DNA of 64,000 nt from Laetiporus sulphureus 93-53. Taxonomy: Eukaryota > Basidiomycota > Agaricomycetes > Polyporales > Laetiporaceae. Below the pieces are notes generated by a model that made no database searches, was not told the origin of the DNA, and was given only the letters and a program-made list of their open reading frames with translations. Location of the stretch: assembly GCF_001632365.1 (NCBI RefSeq), contig NW_024468518.1:662199-726198 (forward strand), given 5' to 3'. Below, in pieces: positions 1-9,979 of this stretch; within the stretch, counting starts at the first letter, position 1; the number at the start of each line of letters is the position of its first letter. A program made the position numbers and the translations under genes.

Positions 1-134
1 GCTGAGGTGCTGCAATATTGCTTTGATACTGTATAATGTCGGCAAGAACGCGAAAAATCTTCAAAAAAGCGTTGATGGTTCGTCACTCCAAGAAGAATGG
101 GTATCAAGGGAAAAAAAGGGATATAACAGCCGGG

Positions 135-2003
135 CTAGAAAATCGTCGGCATCGCATCACGGCCGTCCGCACCTCCGCCCATCGCATTCATGGCCCGCAC
201 GTTGGGCCCGTTCTTCCCGAACGTAAATCCCACCCACACACCACGCGTGCACAACTCATCCTTCTCCTTCACCTGGTCGACATGCCGCTGTTTTTCTCGC
301 ACCTCGGCGTACTTCGCCATGTCCTCCGCGGAGGTGAAGTCGTCGTAGTAGGCCGTGTCGATCTCGGAGTCAAGCGCAGGCACGAACGGCGCGTCGACAG
401 AGCGGAGGTCGTCCCACTTGACGCCGTCAAAGAAGGGGTGACTTGACACTTGGGACAGCGTGGCAAAGCGCACGCTGGCGTGAGCAATGAGCCTTGTGCG
501 GGCCAATGAGACGACGAAACGGGCAGAGCACGCGCAATAAATGCTCACTTCGTGACGGCGTCCCATGCAACGTCTGTAAGGTTGAAGACGAGGTTCTCCG
601 GCTCGTCGTAGTGCGGTCGCTGGAGGACTTTGGTCCAGTTCTTCAAGTTCGTCCACGTCTCTTCGGGCGTGCTGCCGCTGAACGGGGGAAATCCGGCCAG
701 GAATTCGTAAAGGATGCAACCCAGCGACCAATAGTCTACGGAGAAGCTATATGATTTGCCGCGGAGCACCTCAGGGGCCATATAGTCCGGTGAGCCCACA
801 ATGGAGTCGGCGTAGCGGGGATCGTGGTTGCGTATGGAACGGTAAATGGACCGCCGCTCGAGCGTGGACCGTCGAATGACCTCATTCTCTCTGACTTTGT
901 CCAGCTATGTTGAGCTTCAGATGGGATCACCTGCGAGGCAGGGGAACAATTCGTACCTTGATTCTGAGTGATTGGATCCGCTGAGGATTGAGTGCACCCG
1001 TGGCCAGACCGAAGTCAGTCAACTTGACGTGTCCACTCCCATCCACAAGGAAGTTCTACAGCATCGTTCACCATGCGGTTACCAACCTCTTATAAGAATC
1101 GTACCTCGGGTTTGAGGTCGCGGTGGATGTAACCAAGCTTGTGCAACTCGTTGACAGCCGCAAGCATCTCACTCATATAGAATCTCGCATGCTCCTCCTT
1201 CAACACACCAGAGTTGTTGAGTAGAGTCCGGAAATCGCCGCCCGGAACGTACTCCATTGCGAGATAGACGTATAAGGGATCTTGGAAGGCGTACAGCAGG
1301 CGCACAAGCCACGGTGTCTTCGTGGCCGTCAAAATATCTCGTTCAATGAGGACGTGCCTGACCTGATCAGCGGATTGTAGCGGTAACTTCCCCACGAGAA
1401 GTTCGATTACTCACCTCGTCCATCTTGGAGAGGGTCTGCTTGCGCATCTTCTTCAATGCGCATACTTCTCCTGTCTCCTGCTTCCTAGCGAGAAATACCT
1501 CTCCGTACCCCCCTTGGCCAACTTGCGCAATGATATGGAACTGGTCAACCTTCAGCTTGGTCCTACGTTTCCGCAGAACGACGCGCTCGCAGCCGTAATA
1601 GGATTTGCATTCCTTGGCATGTTGGGCGGGGGAGAGTTGACGAGCATCTGTGTTCTCGTCGAATCTTCGACGACGATCTTTACGCGCGGCGAGATATCCC
1701 AATAGTTGAAAGTAGTAGTCGAGGAAATCTGTGGCGGGACACAGCGTAAGAATGCAGCGCAGTGAACGAGGGAACAGCTCATCATCTGAAGTTTGACAGG
1801 GAATTACAAGCCGAAACGAGGACCTCCTAGCAGCAGCTGCGATAGTTAGAGTGCGAAGTGTGGTACTAACAAAGCTGGGCCACGGTAGCCTTCCGCTTCA
1901 CTTCGACACTCTCCAGGAGCTCCTTTTCCCGCAATCGAAAGCCCCTTTGATGAGCGACCGCAGGCATGCTTGTGTTTTGACCACCACCTGTGCTATCCAG
2001 CAT
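135..2003 (-). CDS. dbf2: Dbf2/Sid2-like NDR-family Ser/Thr kinase (mitotic exit / septation network)
   Basis: AGC-group kinase of the NDR/LATS family; in fungi this kinase works with Mob1 at the spindle pole and division site to drive mitotic exit and septation. Six exons read on the minus strand: 2003-1871, 1728-1415, 1362-1105, 1055-957, 904-549, 492-135, total 1518 nt (505 aa), a usual size. All introns are GT...AG and 49-142 nt. Motifs in order: N-terminal ATVAQLYFLDYYF region (spans intron 1), [16 protein letters not shown], glycine loop [17 protein letters not shown] lysine, [20 protein letters not shown], the NDR-type insert [10 protein letters not shown] before [25 protein letters not shown], and the C-terminal hydrophobic motif [10 protein letters not shown]. 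The ATG at 2003 is chosen because a TAG lies in frame shortly upstream and this frame leads straight into the conserved region. Transcribed divergently from spc25. Nothing looks broken. The exon map is my inference. Confidence 0.95.
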
Positions 2004-2158
2004 GGTATACGGGGAAACGAACTAGAAGAATGGAGGTCTGAGGCCTGAGGCTTCGCATGAGAGATTGGCGCGTTCGACTGGGCCAAACGGTCACGTGAAC
2101 GTGTTCCTCGTTCAACCGCCATCCTCCACGGTCGCTCCTCAATTGCTTGTACCCTCTC
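2004..2158. promoter_or_regulatory. Shared divergent promoter region, dbf2/spc25
   Basis: Only about 155 bp separate the chosen ATG of the kinase gene (minus) from the chosen ATG of spc25 (plus), so both promoters and 5' UTRs must lie here or overlap the genes. I see no convincing TATA box. Both genes serve mitosis, so shared cell-cycle timing is possible but is inference. Confidence 0.5.
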
Positions 2159-3067
2159 ATGGTTGCCAAGTCACTTAGAGTCGAGAAGATTGACCTTGCC
2201 GCTGTCCTGGTCTCTCAGAATTCTCAAATTGACCTGAGGATTGAAGCTTATGAGGCCTCGACACGCAACTTTCTGAAGGCTGTATCGAACTACACACAGC
2301 GCGCAATCACAGAAATAAGCAACCGAAAGGCGGCTCACCTGTCAAGCAGAAAGAAGCTATTGGAGAGGGCTCACCAGATTGAGGCTGAAACGAATCAATG
2401 TAAAATCAAGGAAATTGAGCTGATCAAAGGTGCGTGTCGGTGTGCACTCTTGCGTTCACTTCGATGCTCACAGTACATTGGACAGTCCTTGATACGGAGG
2501 AAAAGGAGAAACGCGATGCTGAAACATCTGTCACTACTTTCAAGCGTCAGCTTGCCATAGTGAAAGAGAGATGCTCGCTGTTGGATAGTGAGCTCGAGCA
2601 ACACCGCGTCGTCGCAGCCAATTTAAACCGAGGTTAGTCACGGAAGGCTGATTTCATGAGCCGCTAACCTTTCTCGATCAGAACGAAACAGAGAGCAGGG
2701 GACCTTGAATTCCTATGCCGCTCATGTCGCACCAGAAATTGCCGATTGCGAGAGCTGCCTACAATGCAGCATTGAAGGAATTGAAAGGGATATGCTCCTC
2801 GTGCGCTTCCTCCGCTTAGATGATGCCGATCCAACTCGAGAGTTCAGCATGGTTATCGATGTTTCCAGTCCCTTGTATGAAGGTATATGCGCTAGTTTTC
2901 CACCTTTAAGCAACCAATTGACTACATATGCTGTAGTGCCAACTGCAACTCCATTCCTTCCGACACTTCCTATTCACCTTGACGAGCTGAACGAGACAAG
3001 AGATGTTTATGCATTCATCAGACAAGTCAGAGATGCTTTCCTTACTGCGATATCCCAGAAAAAATAG
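2159..3067 (+). CDS. spc25: Kinetochore protein Spc25 (Ndc80 complex subunit)
   Basis: Spc25 pairs with Spc24 to form the inner end of the Ndc80 complex that ties microtubules to centromeres. Four exons: 2159-2429, 2486-2632, 2682-2882, 2937-3067; 750 nt, 249 aa, the normal size. The N-terminus (KIDLAAVLVSQNSQIDLRIE) and the following heptad-rich coiled coil up to about residue 150 (for example ETSVTTFKRQLA) match basidiomycete Spc25, and the C-terminal RWD-type domain ends with LDELNETRDVYAFIRQVRDAF. The ATG at 2159 is the first ATG in the frame; a TTG 12 bp upstream is not needed. The last intron (2883-2936) is exactly 54 nt with no stop codon, so an ORF reader runs through it. Removing it restores the family pattern LYEVPTATPFLPTLP. 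No signs of decay. Confidence 0.92.
2883..2936 (+). other. In-frame 54-nt intron of spc25
   Basis: Begins GTATAT and ends CTGTAG, with a TTGACTAC branch-like site near 2918-2925. Its length is divisible by three and it carries no stop, so retention would add 18 residues in the middle of the conserved C-terminal domain. Alignment to the remembered family pattern favours splicing. Confidence 0.7.
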
Positions 3068-4558
3068 ATGTCATTGTAAATTATTTTTTTACATGTTGCT
3101 TGTATGATATGCATAGACTCTTCATTATGTATCGGACGGATGGATCTCTGACCTTCTCTATGTAGAGATGTAAGGCAGTTGAGACTGCTCATGAGGGATT
3201 CTGATACAATATACAGTTGACACACAAAGGTATTGCATCATTGAAGATATTCAGGCAACTTTCTACAGGCCCAGTACTTCTCTTTAGTGAAACAGGCAAA
3301 GTTGGAACATATCCTTTTAAGCTATAAGGCCATCACACTAGAGACATTTAATGATTAGTTTAATGATTAGAAGTGCAGAAAAGGTCATGTCAATTTTGAA
3401 CAGATACAGAGTTCATAATAAAGAAGTGCACATTGAATAATATAAAAAAGAAGTGCAACTCTCTTAAAGATTGGTTTGTCTTGAAACCTTTTCAACAAAA
3501 GTCAATCTTCTAGGCTGTCAAGAGTGAAATTGTTACTGGGAATGATATAGTTGCAGAAGATTTCAAATTGTCGAGGCAGAATTTTCACATCAGTGTGAGA
3601 GGCTGATTTTATTCAGTCATTACAACTAATGACAACTTCTCATTGTTTTTATTGCAAATGGTTTAAGTTTACAGTGCCATTCTACCATTTCAACAATGCT
3701 TGAACAAATTTACAAGCCCTTTCTGAATTGGCCCTTTCTAAATTTGCTGAATGCTAGTACATAGCTGCAGAGTTACTTTGAAAGTTCTTGAATGTCAAAG
3801 TCAGAAACTGCTAGTGAGCCACAAAAGGTATGACCAGCAGGCCACTGGAGGTACAGCTGGTGGGTTGCTAGAGGTGAATGTGGTAAGCCACCATTTCACC
3901 AGTAAACCCAAGCCAGATCAAAGAGCATTCTCTCTGCTCATGCCTGCATTGTCACAATCAACACAAACATTCATGCCTGAAGCCACACTTGAGCTTTCTG
4001 TCACCTGAAGCTCTGAAATGCTTAAACATAGAAGCACTGCCTGCACTATATTTATATGATCTAGATTCACTAGATGATTGCATTACAGTGACAGTTGCAT
4101 ATCATCAGCAAAAAAGAAGAACACTGATCTACATAAGCAGGTGAAGTAGATAATGCGGGCACCTACCTTTATAGGCCAGAATAGCTAGATAATACATGGT
4201 AATGCAATGCTGGTCTGATTTGCCTGGGCAAGTGGTTGAGTGATTGGATGAGGGTTGCTAGGAGTAGTCTGAGCTATATCTATGGTGACCTGGCCAAAGA
4301 ACTGGATGGCTTACAGGTGACCGCATTGCTGGCCTTGATATACAAAGGTCAGTACTTAGCTGGTTCCATCAGTCCATACAGAATAATGTACAATAGATTA
4401 GGAATATAAATGAGTATGGATGAGCAGGTTCCCGGACTGCATGCTACCACACAATGAGAGTGAGGCAAAGCATTGAAAACATGATAAATTAGAGGCAAAA
4501 AGAAATCACCCTGTAAGAGTGATCTGAACCCTCAAAATATCCACTAGAATGGTGCATA
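3068..4558. other. Gene-free AT-rich interval
   Basis: No reading frame here is convincing and no element ends are recognised. CpG dinucleotides become rare soon after 3.1 kb, marking the change from host genes to repeat-type DNA. It probably holds the 3' flank of spc25 and the unresolved 3' end of the Plavaka element. Confidence 0.5.
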
Positions 4559-4937
4559 TCAAGCAAGCCCATCAATCGGCTCATCATCATCTCTGTAGTC
4601 ATTCTCATCATCCTCAGGGCTGAGGTCACCAGCTTCAGCTTTCTCCATATTCTCCTCCTCATCCTCCTCTGAATCTGGACTGCCATCTTCATCAACTACA
4701 TTGGCTGCACCATAGCCAAAATTCAGTTTCTCATCTTGAATATCATCTTTAAGATCACTGGCCACTGGTGGCAGAATCACTGCATTTCCTCGAGAATCAA
4801 CATTGCTAATGTCTTGCTGCTCTTCATTGTCATTTGCCTGAATAGAACTATCTGAAGGGTGATTGTCGAGTAAGATTGTTCCTTTGTGGCCAACACCTTC
4901 CCTGAGGTGATGCATAAACATATTCTGACCTACAAAC
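4559..4937 (-). pseudogene. Plavaka transposase, C-terminal exon
   Basis: The minus strand has an acceptor (TTTGACAG at about 4938-4945) followed by an exon reading FVGQNMFMHHLREGVGHKGT, the counterpart of the Plavaka C-terminal pattern FVDRDMFMRYLGGGxGHK, then an Asp/Glu-rich tail (SPDSEEDEEENMEKAE) ending in a stop at 4559-4561. The intron before it has been opened by the retroelement insertion. It belongs with the transposase core at 9.98-13.2 kb. Assignment rests on remembered family patterns. Confidence 0.7.
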
Positions 4938-5008
4938 CTGTCAAATGATGGTGAGTTATCATGCATGAACAAATAAAATGGAAAACATACATGTTCATGT
5001 AGTAATCT

Positions 5009-5047
5009 CACATATCATTTGTCCGAGGTTTCGAGCACATCAGCTAG
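5009..5047 (-). repeat. Split direct repeat, copy B2 (element 3' end)
   Basis: Almost identical to 5671-5709, with one C/T difference at a CpG. The match ends sharply on both sides. Position beyond the recombinase gene fits the outer B repeat of a Ngaro-like element. Confidence 0.6.
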
Positions 5048-5670
5048 GTATATACAAATACACGAGTAGATATGTCTGAGGAACAATAAAAAATAAAGTA
5101 AAAAAAAAAGTGTGAAAGAAAGAAGAAGGGAGAGGAGGGCAGGTGAGAGATAAAGGATCAAGCCTAGTGATGGTGAAGCCGATAAGTCCCTGTGCAGGTG
5201 AAGTGACTGAATAATGTGTCTCAGAGTGAAGCTCTCCAATGATGGGACAAGACAAGCACTTACCTGATGAGGAGGAAGAGCGAGGCTCTGACACATCCTC
5301 TCTTCGACAGGGCTTATAAGTGCTCACCTTCAAGCCCCTAGTTCACACTGTGGCCCCTGTGCAGTGGTGAGCCCATGACATGAATCACACGTGGTGGCCT
5401 AAGCCATCCCTTCTAGGACTTCTGCTGTGGTACGTCAGTGTCCTTGAATGGATGACCACCTCACATGATCCTGCACGAGTGCAGCAGTGCTGCCACCTTA
5501 GCATGTGGCATGAGTAAGTGATGCGATGCTCGACGAGGCACAGAGGCCTCCAAAACATCCTCCTTACCCTTGGAACCCAGTGTTACTCTGACCTCTGCTG
5601 CTGTACTCATCTCAAATCAGGCTGGAGGAGGAAGATAGCAGGTTCTCGAGCCTCCGGCCTCTGCTGGGGG

Positions 5671-5709
5671 CCCTCACATATCATTTGTCTGAGGTTTCGA
5701 GCACATCAG
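5671..5709 (-). repeat. Split direct repeat, copy B1
   Basis: Inner copy of the 39-bp repeat, about 660 bp from B2. It lies just beyond the decayed end of the recombinase gene. The sequence between the two copies would be the A2 repeat. Confidence 0.6.
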
Positions 5710-5819
5710 CTATGAGCTAAGAATGATGTGTGTGGGGGTGGGGGAGGTGAGAGAAGATGGGAGTGAGAGAACAGATCAAGAGTGGACATGGAGAGAAGCC
5801 AGTTGCAAGGCAGCACATA

Positions 5820-6779
5820 CAGAAGGGTTGTCACAAATGTAAAGCTTTCAGGCAGGGGAGGACCAGTGGCCGAGTCCTTGAATCACATCTTCAGAAAGGC
5901 CGAGGCTAGCATAGAAGGTAGCACCACCAGCCCAGGCAGAGTGGCCATCAAATGAATGATCGAGGAGCACAAAGAAATGGTGCTCAAACCAGGAACAAGT
6001 GGGCTCGGAGCCATCAGTACATAAGAAAAGAGCAGTGCACATGCCATGACAGTGATCACAGCATGAGATATAGCTGGTGAGTAAATCGACAGGGCAGGTG
6101 ACAGTTTGGCGGAGATGGAGAATGGTGGTACCTTGGTAGAAATGGTCACTTTTATGATAAGGAAGATGATAGCTCACCCAAGCTGGAAGGAAGTGGAGGG
6201 AGGCACATTTAATAGTTTTGTGCCAGTGTCATAGGGCATGGTCGTTCAGCTTAATGAGCTCGCCAATGTGGTGGCAAGCGTAGAAAGTGCAGGAAAGGAT
6301 GGTGCTGAAGAGGAGGTCATCATAGAGATCAGAGTGAAGGGCCAGGCAAGCAAACATGGTGAGGTGAAGTGGGTGCAGAGGGAGCTTGCGGGTAACAGAA
6401 TCAGCACGAACCTTTCGAGAACATGGATAGTCACTTGAACGAGTGAATGTGCACGATTGCGGCGAAAGTCCGGATAGATCTCCTGCAAGAAGTGCCAAGC
6501 ACCGGAAAGATATTTTGGTGCAGAGCGAATGAGACGAGATGTATACGCAATGTAGCGGGTGAGAGTGGTTGGTGTCAGATGAAGAGGAAGGTGATGGTTG
6601 ATACAAAAAGAGATGTAGTCCCGGGCACCAGAAGCATAGCCTTTCTGGGTAGAGAGCTCAGTGGCGGCAGCCTGTAAGAAGGTGACATGAGCATCAATGG
6701 ATGTGAGAGTGGTGGGTGAGTGAGCAGTATGAGGATGATGCTGTCCACCCAGGACATTCAAAAGCACTCCCTTCAACAC
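5820..6779 (-). pseudogene. Tyrosine recombinase (YR) of the DIRS/Ngaro-like element
   Basis: N-terminal SAM-like part: LSTQKGYASGARDYISFC, then TLTRYIAYTSRLIRSAPKY. The catalytic part continues in another frame after a shift near 6430. Catalytic boxes are recognisable but altered: ACHHIGEL (6256-6276) where ACHRxGEL is expected, GHSAWAGGATFYASLGLSED (about 5885-5945) where HSARAGG is expected, and LGHWSS where LGRWSS is expected. The presumed nucleophile survives in KLYICDNP (about 5825-5848), but a TGA replaces the Trp just before it. The enzyme would cut and rejoin circular cDNA into the genome; this copy cannot. Arg to His/Trp changes are all of CpG-deamination type. Confidence 0.85.
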
Positions 6780-6799
6780 GCCGGCAAAAGCTCACAGGG

Positions 6800-8515
6800 A
6801 GGCGAGAAGAGGCAGATGTAGTCAGTGGAAAATTACGCACTGTAGTCCTCAAGAAGCAATTGAGAAAGCATATCAGCATGCACGTTCTGTTTGCCTGGAA
6901 TATGGCAGACATGAAGGTCCATACCAGACACTATGGCAATACCAGCAATGACTTTCAAAGGACCATTACAAAGGGTCTGCACAACAGCCAGAGAATGGAG
7001 AGCATCAAAAGAGTTGAGGCTGTCAGTCCAAATGAGCACACAATGAGGAGGATGAGATGGGGATGCAGCATGATGGAAAGCAGAGAGGATAGCAATCAGT
7101 TCAAGAAAGAAGATGTCAACAGAGGAAGAAGCAGAGGAAGGTTGGATGGATAGACAAAGGCATGGTTGGAGAAGATGAATGAAAGAGCATTGGTAAGTGC
7201 AGCATCAGTCCATATCACCATGTCAGCCTCAGAGAGATCCCAAAGACCGTCATCAACGAAATGAACCCCAGTGGAGTGAGGAATGGTGTCAAGGAGCCAA
7301 GTAAGGTCAGTGATGATCTCACGATTTAAGAAGAGGCCTGCAGAACACAAAGTTTTGCTGGCAATTTTGTGATAAAGTTCAGTAAGAGCAGGACGACCCC
7401 AAGGCAAGATGTTGAGGAGCCAGTTGAGTGAGCCAGCAAGACGTTGCCAGTCACACAATGTTGGGTGACAAGACGCCGTGCAGAGAAAAGCAGCAATGTC
7501 AGTACAAAAGTTCACAAGTGTTGATGGAGAGAGCGAAATTGATCTGAGATTGATATCAACCCAAAAGCCGATAATTGTGAGGGCAGGTCCTGAAAGTTGC
7601 TTGCGATCATCCCATGAGCAAAAGATAGCATCCCAAAAGATGAGAAGTTGTGCTTGACAACATGGACAAAGGCGACTGCAGTAGAAAACACAAGGCACCT
7701 TCGAAATCCCAACCATAATAGTCATCCATGTATACATGAAGACTGACGATGCCAAGTTTGTGGACAGCTATCCAGCATAGAAGCCCCGATACAGAGCACC
7801 ATATGCGGGGGGAAGCACGATTGCCAAAGACGAGGTGGCGGATGAGGTAGAGCTTATCATCCACAGTAACGACCTGGTGGAGCTGCCAAAGCAGGTGAGC
7901 AGGAAGGTTCAGGAACATGGAGGTGACATCATCCTTGAAGATGACCAGGTGACAGTTGGGATTAGCATGATGGGCTTCGCGCATTTCTTGCCTGAAATCC
8001 CGCATGTTATCATAGTGGACTTTGGCCTCTGCATCCAGAATACTGTCATTGAGCCCTGGAGCAGAATGGTTTGTTATGATGTGAGGCTTCTCATCCCACC
8101 ATACAATGAACATGGGAGAGATCTTCATGCCTGGTAGTAGGTTAGGGAGCTTCAATGACCACTGTCCTGCTGATATTTCCTTATCATGAAAGGCCCAAAT
8201 AGCATCAATATCAGGAGAATCAGCAGGATGATTGTTGATTACTTCTTCCAGCTCCATCTCCCATTCACCATTGTCAGGTGGCCAGAACCCATGATGAAGG
8301 CCATGTATGACTGATCGCACGAAAGGCTGATTAGGATGGTCAAAAAGCATATTTTCGAGCTTATCAACATTGAAAGGGGTGTCCACTTGAATGTGATTCT
8401 CGCAGACCTTAAGAGCCATCTGAATGGCAGAATCAGCTAAAAGGTGAGCTGGCAGATCAGGAAGTGGAGGTGCCAGCTCAGTGAATCGAGCAGCGGGTGA
8501 CATGGGTGAATGCAT
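6800..8515 (-). pseudogene. Reverse transcriptase / RNase H of the DIRS/Ngaro-like element
   Basis: RT core in order: HSAPGLNDSI (about 8060), LVIFKDDVTSMFLNLPAHL (first Asp region), LVFGNRASPRIWCSVSGLLC, and the polymerase box YMDDYYGWDF at 7712-7732. A frameshift near 7700 moves to the frame with IIGFWVDINLRSISLSPSTL, WQRLAGSLNWLLNILPWGRP and the RNase H motifs MVIWTDAAL and then LIWTDSLNSFDAL and HIPGKQNVHADMLSQLL (6833-6930). The gene copies the element's RNA into cDNA. Two frameshifts are needed to read it. Confidence 0.9.
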
Positions 8516-8620
8516 GACATCTGCTCAACCAAACCCACGTCAAAAATGAGGGAGCTCATTGGTGGACTCAGCTTTATGCTTTCTCAACGCAGAAGCTGCC
8601 TTAACAAGTGGTCTAGGTCC

Positions 8621-9908
8621 TCACACTGCTACCTGAGCTGCTCTGGCTGTTTCTGGGGCCTCTCTGTCGTTTACGAGCCTTGAATGCATTATGGCTAGCT
8701 GTGTCATTCTTGATATGATGGGGTCCTCCACACTCCCAGCAGAAGCCATGCTTTCACCGATTAGGGCAAGGGTTATCATCACAATGCCCCAGGTTTCAAT
8801 TGAGGCATCATGTGGTTGCCCACTTCGAAGGTGAGGATGATGGCTCTGGATGCGCTCTTTTTCCCAGAGTGGTTTGAGAAGATGATTGCATAATATCTGC
8901 CAAGATATGGACTTGAAGATGAGGACAATCATCAAGGTGGAACGGTGACTTGTGATATGCATCACGAGCTGCTCGGTCCACTCTAATTGCGATGGATGGG
9001 TCGAAAGCCATGGCATGGAATAGCTCAAGGATGACAGTATGATATGCATCCAATTCTGCAGAGCAATGAGGATAGAGATGGAGGACCACCTCAGCCCAAG
9101 CACCAAAGACACGGATCCACCCTGATTTCAAGTGTATAGGTCAACAAGGTGAGGAATGGTCTTTCTTGATAATCGCAAAACCTGCAGTGAGGTCTTTGGG
9201 CTCGTCATCGTGATCATACCTAACTTCCATGGATGCGAAGAGCTTCTTGAAGTTGACATACTGGTCCATGAGAACATCCTTCCAGATTGATCGAGGCACT
9301 GGTACCTGCATGCGTTGCTGCTGCATGAGATCCAGAATGGGGTCACTTGCCCATTCTGATACATACAGCTGGCAAAGATGAAATGACTCAGCCAGGTGCG
9401 AACCCTGTGAGGCTGGTGAGGTGGCAGCGAGATGTGGCACTGCAGTGAGAATGGACTGTGGGATCCCAAATGAGGCCAATGATAGCCCCAGAGCTTTGAA
9501 AAGTTCATCAAAGGAGAAGTCAGCACCCACGTGGCTCCTACCCACTTGCTGAAGCCCGATGAGTTTTTGCTGGATGATTGCCCAGGCCAAAGCATCAGCT
9601 GGATTCTCCACCAGTTGAGGACCATCCTTATCGTGCTCTTCTCCTCCCTCATTTGACAAAACAGGGCTAGGTTCACAATCACGCTCATGCTCAGCTTGCT
9701 CAGTGAGCTGTTCGATGTAGTCATGGACCTCCTGTTCATTCACTCCAATTTCCTTGAGTCGCTGGATGGCTCGACCATAGGTAATGCATGATGCAGTGGC
9801 ATCTGAAACAATAGCTTGCATTTGCTCAGCTCATGCTTGAACAGCCTCAGGAGAGTCCAGAGTATTCCTGGTCTTCTGGGTGAAAGAAGATTTATCGCTT
9901 CTGACCAT
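8621..9908 (-). pseudogene. Gag-like protein of the DIRS/Ngaro-like element
   Basis: The likely ATG is at 9908-9906 (MVRSDKSSFTQK), followed after 25 codons by an in-frame TGA (VQA*AEQMQAIV). The next parts read WKDVLMDQYVNFKKLFASME and, after a shift near 9130, SGWIRVFGAWAEVVLHLYPH. Around 8690-8790 a further frame gives the knuckle-like signature NLGHCDDNPCPNR*KHGFCW and ECGGPHHIKN, typical of the zinc-binding tail of these mushroom gag proteins. It would coat the RNA in the particle. Confidence 0.75.
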
Positions 9909-9979
9909 GGGTGATTCGATAGATGGGTGGTGTAGTGTCATAGGCACAAGCTACCGGATATGAGAGATAAAGGATGAAG

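Noticed and set aside
135..446. Plus-strand ORFs over the kinase gene
   Set aside because: They are antisense shadows of the exons of the minus-strand kinase; no family pattern.
7835..8137. Plus-strand 100-residue ORF (MADEVELIIHSNDLVELPKQ...)
   Set aside because: Antisense shadow of the reverse transcriptase region, which has clear RT motifs on the minus strand.
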